A stretch of 64,000 nucleotides of DNA from Kribbella kalugense (GTDB lineage Bacteria; Actinomycetota; Actinomycetes; Propionibacteriales; Kribbellaceae): NCBI RefSeq assembly GCF_004365875.1, contig NZ_SODF01000001.1:1550001-1614000 (forward strand). Reading direction: 5' to 3'. A model generated the notes under the pieces. It was not told the origin of the DNA. It did no database searches and saw only the letters and a program-made list of their open reading frames with translations. The number at the start of each line of letters is the position of its first letter. Positions within the stretch are counted from its first letter, which is position 1. Below are positions 16,900 to 26,600 of this stretch, piece by piece. The position numbers and the translations under genes are program-made.

Positions 16900-18375
16900 G
16901 TGCGTACTCTTCGGCGTCCCGCCCAGGCATACGAAGACACACTCGCAGTCGCTGGATTAGCTGTGCCCGCTGCCGCCGTCGGCGCGGTCGGACTTGGTTG
17001 GGACGTACCAACCAGCCGCCCGGCCGTCGTCGTAGTGGCCATGGCAATCCTCTTCCTCGCCGCTCGGATCTGCGCCCGTCAGGTCGTTGCGGTCCACTCC
17101 GGAGAACGCCTGCTCGATATCAGCGACCGGCCGTGGCGCAAGGCTCCGCGGATCGGCCGGCGGTCGTCGCCCGGTCCCGGCAGGATCCGGGCGAGACCCG
17201 ACCACCACCCGTTGACCCGGCCCGAGCCCCGACCGAGTCCGGGGAACCCCGACGTCGAGCTGGTTCGGGCCGCGGCGAAGGAGTTCCTCGAGCTCTTTCA
17301 TGCCGAGAATCCCCAGGCCGGCTGGATGGGGCCGCGGATCGCCGCGGTGATGCGCGAGATCGACCTGACCGGGACCTATTGGCACACCTCCGAGGAGCTG
17401 ACCTTCGGCGCCCGCGTCGCCTGGCGCAACAACGAGCGGTGCATCGGACGGCTGTACTGGCACAGCCTGCAGGTCCGCGACCTGAGGACCGTGGCCGACG
17501 CCGGCGGGATCGCGGCGCACTGCTTCGACCACCTGCGCTCAGCCCACAACGGCGGCAAGATCCGGCCGATGATCACGATCTTCGCTCCCGAGACGCCGGC
17601 CAGACCTGCCCCCAGGATCTGGAACGAACAGCTCATCCGGTACGCCGGGTATGAGCAAACGGACGGTCGTGTCCTAGGGGACCCCCGCTACCGCACCTTC
17701 ACCAGCGAACTCATCCAGCGCGGGTGGCGACCACCCGAACACCCGGGGGCGTTCGACGTACTCCCCCTCGTCGTCGAGACCGTCGAGGAGGGACCGCAGC
17801 TGTTCCAGCTCCCCGGCCAATCGGTGCACGAGGTCCCACTCGAGCACCCCGAGCTGTCGTGGTTCGCCGACTTGGGTATGCGATGGCACGCCGTACCGGT
17901 GATCAGCAACAACAGGCTGGTCATCGGCGGGGTCTCCTACCCGGCTGCGCCCTTCAACGGTTGGTACATGGGCACCGAGATCGGCGCTCGCAACTTCGGC
18001 GACAGTGAGCGCTACGACCTGGTCCCGGAGGTCGCCGAGCGGATGGGTCTGGACACCACGGACGAGGCGACGCTGTGGCGGGACCGGGCTCTGGTCGAGA
18101 TCAATCGCGCAGTACTGCACTCGTTCCAGTCGAACGGCGTGAGCATCACCGACCACCACACCGAGTCCCGCAGATTCCTCATCCATCTGGAACGAGAGGA
18201 ACGAGCAGGCCGGAGCTGCCCCGCCGACTGGACCTGGATCGTGCCGCCGATGTCCGGCTCGCAAACGCCGGTCTTCCATCGCCACTACGACGCCGAGACG
18301 CAAGTACCGAACTTCTTCTCCGATCCCGACGCCACCCGCCGAGCCCTCCATGGCGGTCCGCCCGCCTTCCGCTGA
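16900..18375 (+). CDS. Nitric oxide synthase oxygenase with membrane-spanning N-terminal extension
   Basis: 491 residues from GTG 16900. Residues ~118-491 are a bacterial NOS oxygenase: heme-thiolate Cys181 in WRNNERCIGRLYW, the arginine-binding Glu in GWYMGTEIG, and the C-terminal pterin/heme region ending VPNFFSDP. It converts L-arginine to citrulline and NO using electrons from a separate reductase. Most bacterial NOSs start near the catalytic domain, but here residues 14-34 and 41-58 are two hydrophobic helices, followed by a basic Pro/Arg-rich linker (about 80-116), so the enzyme is probably tethered to the membrane. It follows the DivIVA-like gene by three bases. The flavohemoglobin in the operon could detoxify its product or, speculatively, donate electrons. 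Confidence 0.93.
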   Translation: MRTLRRPAQAYEDTLAVAGLAVPAAAVGAVGLGWDVPTSRPAVVVVAMAILFLAARICARQVVAVHSGERLLDISDRPWRKAPRIGRRSSPGPGRIRARPDHHPLTRPEPRPSPGNPDVELVRAAAKEFLELFHAENPQAGWMGPRIAAVMREIDLTGTYWHTSEELTFGARVAWRNNERCIGRLYWHSLQVRDLRTVADAGGIAAHCFDHLRSAHNGGKIRPMITIFAPETPARPAPRIWNEQLIRYAGYEQTDGRVLGDPRYRTFTSELIQRGWRPPEHPGAFDVLPLVVETVEEGPQLFQLPGQSVHEVPLEHPELSWFADLGMRWHAVPVISNNRLVIGGVSYPAAPFNGWYMGTEIGARNFGDSERYDLVPEVAERMGLDTTDEATLWRDRALVEINRAVLHSFQSNGVSITDHHTESRRFLIHLEREERAGRSCPADWTWIVPPMSGSQTPVFHRHYDAETQVPNFFSDPDATRRALHGGPPAFR

Positions 18376-18403
18376 ACTGCCTGGAATTGACCAGCTTCAT
18401 ATC

Positions 18404-18434
18404 TTGACGAGCACTTCTGCGCAGTGGCTAACTA
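18404..18434 (+). promoter_or_regulatory. Possible sigma70-like promoter of the GH84 gene
   Basis: TTGACG at 18404 and TAACTA at 18429 are separated by 19 bases, 30 bases before the GH84 start. The spacer is longer than the 17-base ideal, so this is only a candidate. Confidence 0.3.
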
Positions 18435-18464
18435 GCTGGACCCGCCCCCGCGTGAGGAGACTCG

Positions 18465-21400
18465 ATGCGCCTGCTCCTGTCCGCCGTCAGCTTGCTCGCC
18501 TTGACCTCCCCACTCGCGCTGGTGGCGCCGAACGCAACTGCGGCGCCGCCAGCCACCCCGACCATCAGTCCCGAACCAGAGCAGGTCGTCCAACGCACTG
18601 ACGGCTTCCCGATCACTCCGGTGGTCGGGCTGGTTCGTACGCCGCGATCCGATCCGGACGCGGAACGCGTAGTACGTGAGGCGCTGACCCGCGCCGGTGT
18701 GAAGACCGTCCGGACCACGGACGGCAGCGATCCCGGCACACCGACGACCATCTGGCTCGGCCGTACGACGTCCGTTCTGTCCGGGCTGCACGTCCAGGAC
18801 AGCACCGGGCTACCGGCCGAGGGCTACGTCCTCGCTGCTGGACGCGATCGGAAGCACCGCGCTCAGATCGTGCTCGACGGCGTCGACTCCGACGGCACGT
18901 TCTACGCCGCCCAGTCACTCTCACAGCTGGTACGGCGGAACTGGATGCCCGGTGTCGCGGTCCGGGACTGGCCGACGATGCGCTATCGCGGCTCGATCGA
19001 GGGCTTCTACGGAACGCCGTGGTCGCAGGCGGAGCGGTTGGACCATCTCGACTATCTCGGCGCGCACCGGATGAACACCTACGAGTACGCGCCCAAGGAC
19101 GACCCGTACCACCGCGAGCAGTGGCGCGATCCGTACCCGGCGGACAAGCTCGCGCAGCTCGGTGAGCTGGTGACCCGCGCGCGCCAGAACAAGGTCGACT
19201 TCACCTTCGCGCTCTCCCCCGGCCTGTCGATCTGCTACACCTCCGACACCGACTTCCAGGCGCTGATCGCGAAGTTCGAGGCGTTGTACGAACTCGGCGC
19301 TCGGTCGTTCAACGTGCCGCTCGACGACATCGACTACAACAGCTGGCACTGCGACGCGGACCGGGTGAAGTACGGCACCGGCGGGGAAGCGGCTGGTCGG
19401 GCGCAGAGCGATCTGCTCAACCGCGTGCAGCGGGAGTGGATCGAGTCCAAGCCTGACGTCGCTCCGCTCCAAATGGTGCCGACGGAGTACTACAACGTCA
19501 GCGAAACGCCGTACAAGAAGGTACTGCGGGAGCAGCTCGACGCGGCTGTCGTCGTGCACTGGACCGGGATCGGCGTGGTCCCTCAGGCGATCACGGCAGC
19601 GCAGGCGGCTCAGGCGAAGGCCGTGTTCGGGCACGACATCCTGATCTGGGACAACTACCCGGTCAACGACTACGCGGCCGGCCGGTTGCTGCTGGCGCCG
19701 TACACCGGTCGTGAACCGGGGATCGCGGACGACGTCGTTGGCGTGATCTCGAACCCGATGAACCAGGCGGCGGTGAGCAAGATCGCGCTGTACTCGTTCG
19801 CCGAGTTCGGCTGGAATCCAGCGCGGTACGACGCGACGGCCGTATGGCTGCGTGCGATCGGCGAGCGCTCCGGTGGTGATCGACGTACGGCTGATGCGTT
19901 GAAGGTCTTTGCCGATCTCAATACGTACGACGGCACGCTGCATCCGGAGAGCGCGCCGGTGTTCGGTGCCGCCGTCAACGAATTCTGGCAGCGTTGGCGC
20001 GGCGGTCAGCGCGCCCAGGCGATCGCTTTGCTGAGGCCGCGCGTGAATGCGATCGTCGCGGCGCCGGGCACGATCCGTCGTGGTGTGGTCGATCCGGCCT
20101 TCACTGCGCAGGCGGAGTCGTGGCTCAAGGCAACAGAACTCTGGGGGCAGGCGATGAGCCGCGCCCTGGATCTGTTGACCGCGCTCGAGGCAGGCAATGG
20201 TGCGGCGGCGTGGACTGCGCGGCAGCAGATGAGTGCGCTCGTGACGCAGGCCAAGGCGATCCGCGACAGTCGGGCGCCGCATGACGGGACCTATCCGCGG
20301 ATCGGCGAGCGGGTGGTTGACGAGTTGATCGCGGAGACCGGGCGGGTGCACGACCGCTGGCTCGGCGTCACGCCGGGTAAGTCGGCGACGACCAACCTGG
20401 GTACGTACCAGGAGAACGTGCCGGCGCGGATGGTCGACGGCGATGAGAACACGTTTTATTGGAGCGACGGTTCGCCTGGTCCGGATTCGGAGGTGCGGGT
20501 CGATCTCGGCTCGGCTGTCCAGATCGGTGCGATCGCCGTACTGATGGGGAAGGCGTCCAGTCCGGACGACTACATCCACTCGGGGGCGCTGGAGTACTCG
20601 GTCGACGGGACTCAGTGGAGCGAACTTACTCGGGCGACTAGTGCCGAAGTACGGTTCACCGCTCCGGCCGGGACCCTTGCGCGCTACGTGCGGTATCGCT
20701 CGTTGACGGCGAGCGATTTCTGGCTGGTGGTCCGTGAGTTCTCGGTCGCGACGGTCGGCGGGGAGAATACGACGCTGACCGTCAGCGGTACGCCGGCTCC
20801 TGCTGCGGGCTCGTCGTACCAGCGCGCTGTAGACGGCGATGTGGCGAGTGCTTACGTGCCTGCCGCGGCGCCGAATGTCGGTGATGCGTTGGTTGCCACG
20901 TTGTCGGCTCCGCGGGCTCTGTCTCGGTTGACGGTGCTGCAATCGTCCGTGGGGTCGGCGGATGTTGAGGTGCAGGTCGACGGCGTGTGGAAGCGGGTCG
21001 GCAGCGTTTCGTCGGCGTACGCCGAGGTGCCGGTTGGTGACGTCCTCGCCGAGGCTGTGCGGCTGGTGTGGAAGGGCGGAGCGCCGTCCGTTGCAGAACT
21101 CATTCCACTCTGGACCGACACACCATTGGTTGCCCTGCGCACCAGTGCCGATCGAGTCGACGTCGTCCGCGGCACGCCGGCCAGTGTCGTCATCGACGTG
21201 TCGGCCGGCCCGCGCGCGGACGTTTCCGGAAGCCTTCGGATCTCATCGCCCACCGGCTGGGCTCTCGAGGCACCTCACAAGCTCACCGTGAAACGTGGCT
21301 TCACTCAATCGGTCACCGTGAAGCTAACGCCACCCGCCGACGCCGCCTTGGCCGACGTGGACATCCCAATAGCGTTGGGCTCGACCACCGCCGTACTTCG

Positions 21401-21818
21401 GCTTGCAGTCCGCCCGCGTACCTCTGCCACGAACATCGCCCTGCACCACCCAGTCGTTGCCTCAAGCATCGAACCCGGCACGACGTTCACCGCCGACCTA
21501 GCAGTCGACGGCGACCCCGCCACCCGGTGGGCATCGGGGTACGACGACGCGTCGTGGCTCCAGGTCGACCTCGGATCTCCCACTCACCTGGGCAAGCTCG
21601 TGCTCCGGTGGGAGGCTGCGTACGGATCCGCTTACAAGATCGAGGTTTCCGACGACGCCACCACTTGGACCACGGCTGCAGACGTCACCACCGGCGACGG
21701 CGGCACCGACACGCTCTGGCTCGACGCCACCGGCCGCTACGTCCGCCTCCAAGGCGTCCACCGCGCGACGCCGTACGGCTACTCCCTCTACGAAGCGGAG
21801 GTCTTCCCAGCCGCCTGA
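18465..21818 (+). CDS. Secreted GH84 beta-N-acetylglucosaminidase with F5/8-type modules
   Basis: 1117 residues. A signal peptide (1-28) ends near NATAAPP. An N-terminal GH20b-like domain (~40-165) precedes the GH84 barrel, which opens RYRGSIEGFYGTPW and has the catalytic Asp287-Asp288 pair in NVPLDDIDY. A helical region follows, then a discoidin/CBM32-like module (~640-770), a beta-sandwich and a second discoidin module (~985-1117). The architecture is that of clostridial NagJ-type hyaluronidase/O-GlcNAcase homologues. It should release GlcNAc from extracellular glycans, with the C-terminal modules binding sugar. The ATG follows GAGGAGA. The 3' end overlaps convergent RNase H by 31 bases. 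Confidence 0.93.
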   Translation: MRLLLSAVSLLALTSPLALVAPNATAAPPATPTISPEPEQVVQRTDGFPITPVVGLVRTPRSDPDAERVVREALTRAGVKTVRTTDGSDPGTPTTIWLGRTTSVLSGLHVQDSTGLPAEGYVLAAGRDRKHRAQIVLDGVDSDGTFYAAQSLSQLVRRNWMPGVAVRDWPTMRYRGSIEGFYGTPWSQAERLDHLDYLGAHRMNTYEYAPKDDPYHREQWRDPYPADKLAQLGELVTRARQNKVDFTFALSPGLSICYTSDTDFQALIAKFEALYELGARSFNVPLDDIDYNSWHCDADRVKYGTGGEAAGRAQSDLLNRVQREWIESKPDVAPLQMVPTEYYNVSETPYKKVLREQLDAAVVVHWTGIGVVPQAITAAQAAQAKAVFGHDILIWDNYPVNDYAAGRLLLAPYTGREPGIADDVVGVISNPMNQAAVSKIALYSFAEFGWNPARYDATAVWLRAIGERSGGDRRTADALKVFADLNTYDGTLHPESAPVFGAAVNEFWQRWRGGQRAQAIALLRPRVNAIVAAPGTIRRGVVDPAFTAQAESWLKATELWGQAMSRALDLLTALEAGNGAAAWTARQQMSALVTQAKAIRDSRAPHDGTYPRIGERVVDELIAETGRVHDRWLGVTPGKSATTNLGTYQENVPARMVDGDENTFYWSDGSPGPDSEVRVDLGSAVQIGAIAVLMGKASSPDDYIHSGALEYSVDGTQWSELTRATSAEVRFTAPAGTLARYVRYRSLTASDFWLVVREFSVATVGGENTTLTVSGTPAPAAGSSYQRAVDGDVASAYVPAAAPNVGDALVATLSAPRALSRLTVLQSSVGSADVEVQVDGVWKRVGSVSSAYAEVPVGDVLAEAVRLVWKGGAPSVAELIPLWTDTPLVALRTSADRVDVVRGTPASVVIDVSAGPRADVSGSLRISSPTGWALEAPHKLTVKRGFTQSVTVKLTPPADAALADVDIPIALGSTTAVLRLAVRPRTSATNIALHHPVVASSIEPGTTFTADLAVDGDPATRWASGYDDASWLQVDLGSPTHLGKLVLRWEAAYGSAYKIEVSDDATTWTTAADVTTGDGGTDTLWLDATGRYVRLQGVHRATPYGYSLYEAEVFPAA

Positions 21819-22279
21819 GATGCGGCGACGGCCAACTGGTCCACGAAGTCGTTCATTTCGTGGCCGGAATGGCCTTTCACCCAACGAAAGGCGACGTCAC
21901 CGCGGTCCGTCACCAGTTGCACCAACGGCTCCCACAGGTCCTTGTTGGCGACCGGCTTCTTCGCGGACGTCAACCACCCGCGCTCGAGCCACCCGACGTA
22001 CCACCGATCCCGAAAACAGTTCACGACGTACGTCGAATCCGACACGACCAGGAGCGGACCGTCGTTCGCCCGAACCGCCTCGAGCGCGGCCCGGATCTCC
22101 ATCCGCTGATTCGTCGAAGGAGCCTCGCCACCCGAGGCGTACTCGGTCGTCGACAACGCCCAGGCCCACCCGCCGGGCCCAGGGTTCCCCGAGCAGGCTC
22201 CGTCGGTGAACACCGACCGCGCGTCAACAGGAGCAGTCATATCAGCCGGCCGAGGCCGCCGAGCACGAGCAACAGGCAT
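21788..22279 (-). CDS. rnhA: Ribonuclease H (type 1)
   Basis: 163 residues (150 if started at ATG 22240). It contains FTDGACSGNPGPGGWAW with the first catalytic Asp, the Glu in NQRMEIRAAL, the Asp in VVSDSTYV and WVKGHSGHEMND with the last Asp, so the DEDD set is complete. It hydrolyses RNA in RNA-DNA hybrids. AAGGAG is twelve bases before the 22279 start, while 22240 lacks a clear site. The last 31 bases overlap the convergent GH84 gene, which is notable for a housekeeping enzyme. Confidence 0.92.
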   Translation of the reverse strand: MPVARARRPRPADMTAPVDARSVFTDGACSGNPGPGGWAWALSTTEYASGGEAPSTNQRMEIRAALEAVRANDGPLLVVSDSTYVVNCFRDRWYVGWLERGWLTSAKKPVANKDLWEPLVQLVTDRGDVAFRWVKGHSGHEMNDFVDQLAVAASQAAGKTSAS

Positions 22280-22414
22280 CCGTGAACCCTACTCCTTATG
22301 ATTTGCGAACGTTTCACCGGCTAACGGGTTCCTTACCGCATTCGGAAATCTCCTCTTTGGCATTGCCCGGAGACCTACTGTCAAAGGCAATTACCCGCCA
22401 AGAAAGGAACTTCC

Positions 22415-23506
22415 ATGCGCACCCGATCTGTCCGTCTCCTGGCTCCCGCGCTGGCCGCGGTCGCCGCCGCATCCCTGGTCGGCCTTCCGCCCGCAAACGC
22501 GGCGAGCAGCCCCGTCGGACATGTCTACGAGACGACGAACTCCCCCGCCGGCAACGCGATCCAGGTCTTCGACCGGTACCGGGACGGCCGGCTACAAGCG
22601 GGCGCCACCGTCGCGACAGGCGGTCGCGGGCTGGGTTCGTCCCTCGCCTCGCAGAACGGTCTGGTGCGGGATGGCAACCTGTTGTTCGCGGTGAACGCCG
22701 GCGACAACACAATCTCGACCCTCGCAATCACCGGGCACGGCCTCGCACGGCGTGATGTCGCCCCCAGCGGCGGCGATCGGCCGGTCAGCGTTACCGTCCG
22801 GCACGGGGTCGTCTACGTCCTCAACCAGAACAGCGAAACCATCAGCGGCCTCCGGGTCGACCACGACGGCGACCTTCAGCCGCTGCCGCACTCGACCAGG
22901 GCACTCAGCAAGACCACCGCCAACCCGACCGCGGCCGCCCAAGTCTCGTTCAGCCCTGACGGACAGACCTTGGTTGTGACCCACAAGGGCGACCAGACAA
23001 TCGACGCCTTCGCCGTCAGGAACGGGTACGCCGGATCCGCGGTCGCCCACCACTCGTCGGGCTCGACGCCGTACGGATTCGCCTTCGACCGCCGCGGCCA
23101 AGCGATCGTCTCCGAGGCGGACGCCAGCGCCGTCTCGTCGTACGCCGTCCACGCGAACCAACTGCGAACCATCAGCGCCACGGTCCGCGACAACCAGGCA
23201 GCCGCCTGCTGGCTCGTCGTCACCAACGACAGCCACTACGCGTACGCCGTCAACGCAGCCAGCTCGTCAATCTCGTCGTACCGCATCACCGCCGACGGCC
23301 GCGTCCACCTGATCGCATCCGTCGCAGCCAGCACCAGCGCCGGCGGCTCCGACGCCGCCCTCACCCCCGACAACAAGTCCCTCTACATCCGCCTCAGCAC
23401 CGGAGCAGTAGCCACCTTCACCGTCAACCACAACGGCACGCTAGCTCCCCAGCAAAACACCACCGGGGCCCCCACCAACGGCACCGCCGGCCTAGCCGCC
23501 AACTAG
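22415..23506 (+). CDS. Secreted lactonase-like seven-bladed beta-propeller
   Basis: 363 residues. A signal peptide (1-30) ends near PPANAAS, followed by repeated ~45-residue blades with motifs such as GDNTISTLAITGHGL, HGVVYVLNQNSETISG and SFSPDGQTLVV, as in 6-phosphogluconolactonase/YVTN propellers. Homologues are annotated as lactonases or binding proteins; catalysis is not certain for secreted members. The start is supported by AAAGGA. The promoter region (22280-22414) is separate from RNase H, which is divergent. Confidence 0.8.
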   Translation: MRTRSVRLLAPALAAVAAASLVGLPPANAASSPVGHVYETTNSPAGNAIQVFDRYRDGRLQAGATVATGGRGLGSSLASQNGLVRDGNLLFAVNAGDNTISTLAITGHGLARRDVAPSGGDRPVSVTVRHGVVYVLNQNSETISGLRVDHDGDLQPLPHSTRALSKTTANPTAAAQVSFSPDGQTLVVTHKGDQTIDAFAVRNGYAGSAVAHHSSGSTPYGFAFDRRGQAIVSEADASAVSSYAVHANQLRTISATVRDNQAAACWLVVTNDSHYAYAVNAASSSISSYRITADGRVHLIASVAASTSAGGSDAALTPDNKSLYIRLSTGAVATFTVNHNGTLAPQQNTTGAPTNGTAGLAAN

Positions 23507-23614
23507 TTGCCGCTCCGTCAGTATCAATCGCGTACTCCGGAGTCTCTTTACAGATGAGAAGGATCATCTCGGGACTGTCGGCGGCATTCACGCCGGCGAG
23601 CGGAGGCGCAGCAC

Positions 23615-26600
23615 ATGGCGAATCTCCTTGGTCCGCCGGTCGGCGGACTCGATTCGACGACGGCTGTCGCCTTTCGCTACCGGCGTCGGGTGTTATGGCT
23701 CATCGGGGGCGTCGGCGCCTTCGTGCTCCTCGCAGCGCTCCTCCGTCGCGGAGACGACACGTGGTCGCCGGCGGTCTGGGTCACGCTCCTGCTGATCGCC
23801 GTCCTCCTGATGGCCATCCTCGCCGTCATGCTCAGCGCCGTTGCTCTGCTCGAACCTCCTCACGTGCCGCGTCCTCAGCTCGCCCGGTTGGCCGAGCGGC
23901 TCCTCGCGCAGCACCCCATCTTCCCCGTTGTACTGCGGTGGGCGGCACTGATCCTCACAGCGCTCGCCGCCGCCCATTTCGGCGGTACTGCGAGTCTGAA
24001 GGGCCAAAAGAAGTCGATCGTCGATATCGAACTCTCCGGCAGCAGCAAGGCGTGGACTGATTGCGACTGCGCCGGACCGTTCACGGCAGCCGTCCGTCAA
24101 GACTTCTGGTTCATCGCCTCCTACGTTCTGCTGCTCGGCCTGTTGGCGTTGTGGGCAGGCGCATACTTCCGGCTGCCCGCGCTCCGGCGGGCGCGCACCA
24201 CTGTCGTCATCGCGATCGTCGTCGCCGGCCTCCTGGACGTCGTCGAGGACGTCCTCATGCTCGCTGCGGGGTCGTCGAACGGAACATGGCAGTTCGTCGC
24301 GGTCTGTGCGTGGGGGAAGTTCGCGTTGCTACTCGCCGCCGTCGTCTACATCGCGGCCGGCGCGTTCGCTTGGTGGTCGACGCCGCGCTGGGTCCGGTTG
24401 GCCTCGTGGGCCCTGCCCAAGTACGCCCGCGAGGCCGCTGCCGAGGCTCCGACATCGACACCTACGGAGGAGGTTGTCCCATCCGCGGCCGGCACCCAGA
24501 CGGTACGCTCCGAGCCACCGGCGGAGGCTGCGAAGCACGGCATTGCCCTTTCCGGCGGCGGCATCCGGGCGTCATCGATCAGCCTCGGTGCGCTCCAAGC
24601 GCTCGACGGTGGCCCCCTCGACTGGTCGAAGGCGCGCGCGGTCACGGCCGTGTCGGGCGGATCGAACATGGCGGCGGGCTGGAGCATCTCGCGGTCCAGC
24701 TACCAGACAGCGGACGACAAGAGAACTGCTCAAGTAGATCCCGGTGAGCTGGACCCGTGGGAACAGAGCGGCGGCAACCCTCATCGCGTAGAGCCCAGCC
24801 AGTTGAATCCTGTTCCGTGGCAGCAGAAGAACAGCGGATGGCTCACCGCGGAGGAGCGCCATCTGGTCGACAACCTCGGTTACCTTGCGTCGAACCAGCC
24901 CCGTGGATCCGACACCGACCCGGCCGCTGCTGATGCCGGCAAGAGCGCCGATCTCGAGGGCGACCGGGCCTACGTCAAGGCGTCGTACCGTCCAGCCTTC
25001 TTCGCAACGATCATCGCCGGGCTGACCGTCAACGTGGTCGTACTGCTGAGCATGCTGTGGGCCATCACGCAGCCGATGGGCTGGGCACTGCGCAACCTCT
25101 CGGACCAGGACGGCAACCTGCGGCAGGGCGCGATCCACGACCTCGTCAAGCAACACTCGCTCGCGCTACCCGGGATCATCTTCCTGCTCGTCGGATTCGC
25201 CGCTCTGATGCTCTGGGTGCTCGCCGGTCGGCTTCTCGTCGGTCCTGCCCAGGATCACCAGTGGGCGCGCGTCATACTGCAGACGCTCAAGCGGGCGGCG
25301 TACGGCGGCCTCGCTCTGGGAGCGGCTCTCGCACTTGCTCTGTGGGCCTTCGTCGAACTGGTTGGAGCGGTCGCATACCTGTCGTTGCCCGCGCTGATCG
25401 CCAGTGCCGCGGCCGGCGCGGGTGTCATCGGCTCGGTCGTCCGCATTCTCAAGAAGCCGGCAGCGCGCTTCGCGCCGATGCTCGGCGGCTTTGCCTTCGT
25501 CGTCGTCGCGCTGGGTCTGGCAGCGCTCGCGACGTGGAGTGCGGCCAAGCAGGGGGCGAGTTGGTCGTCCGACGGTCTGTTCACCTGGCAGTCAGGCTGG
25601 AACTGGGTTGCCGCGCTGGCGTTTGTGACTGTTGCGCTCCTCGGACCCAGCCCGGAAAGCTGGTCGTTGGCACCCTTCTACAGAGGCAAGTTGCGCCTGG
25701 CCTACGCGTCCTACCGAGCCCCGAACGACCAGGACCGGGTGCGCCCGTACCTGAACGACAACCTCGCCGGCAGTCACCACGCCAAGCGCGAACCGGGGCT
25801 GTTCGCCTTCAACCGCGACGACGCCACGGTGCGTACGCCCCTGGTCGTCTGCACGACCAGCACCGTCACCTCGCGTGCCGTCCGCACCCACTACGGCACA
25901 CCGGCTCTCAGCGTGACGTTCGACCCCGACCGAACCATCCTGCATCTGCCCCAGGACGGACACGGCCACACCCTCCAGTTCGCTGCGTCCACTGCGGTTG
26001 TCGACCGACTCGGCGAGGGACTGCACAAACGCATCACGACGATGATGGCGGTCGCCATCTCCAGCGCTGCGGTCTCTCCAGCGATGGGCCGGTACCGCAT
26101 CGGGCCGACCAGCATGCTGCTGACCTTCTTCAATATCCGGCTCGGCGTATGGATCGCCAACCCACGTTTCGTCACCCAGCTCGAGGCCGCCGGCCTGCAG
26201 GACGAGGTCGACTTGTCGTACCCGCACACCGGGCTCGGCTATCTGTTCAAGGAGTTCTTCGGGATCCACGACCTCGACGACCCCTACCTCTACTTGACCG
26301 ACGGCGGGCACTGGGAGAACACCGGACTCGTCGAGCTGCTCCGGATGGCCGACATCACCGAGATCGTCTGCGTCGACGCCGACTCCGGGCCGGGCGACGC
26401 GACGAGCTCGCTCGGCAAAGCCATCGCGATCGCTCCCAGCGAGTGTGACATCCGGATCGACATCAGTCTCGATCCCCTCCGCGCCACGCCCAGCGGCTCC
26501 CGGGTGCCGGCCTATTCGCCGCGGACCGTCAACATCGGGTTCTTCACCAAGGGCGCAGGATCGTTCACCGCCGAGACCCCGGTCGGTGTCCTCTGGTACG

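Noticed and set aside
18921..20942. 673-codon open frame antisense to the GH84 gene
   Set aside because: Arg/Asp/Leu-rich composition typical of a shadow frame in high-GC DNA; lies wholly opposite a clear secreted glycosidase.
25057..26448. 463-codon plus-strand frame inside the patatin gene
   Set aside because: Out-of-frame shadow of the phospholipase with Arg/Pro/Gly-heavy composition and no ribosome site.
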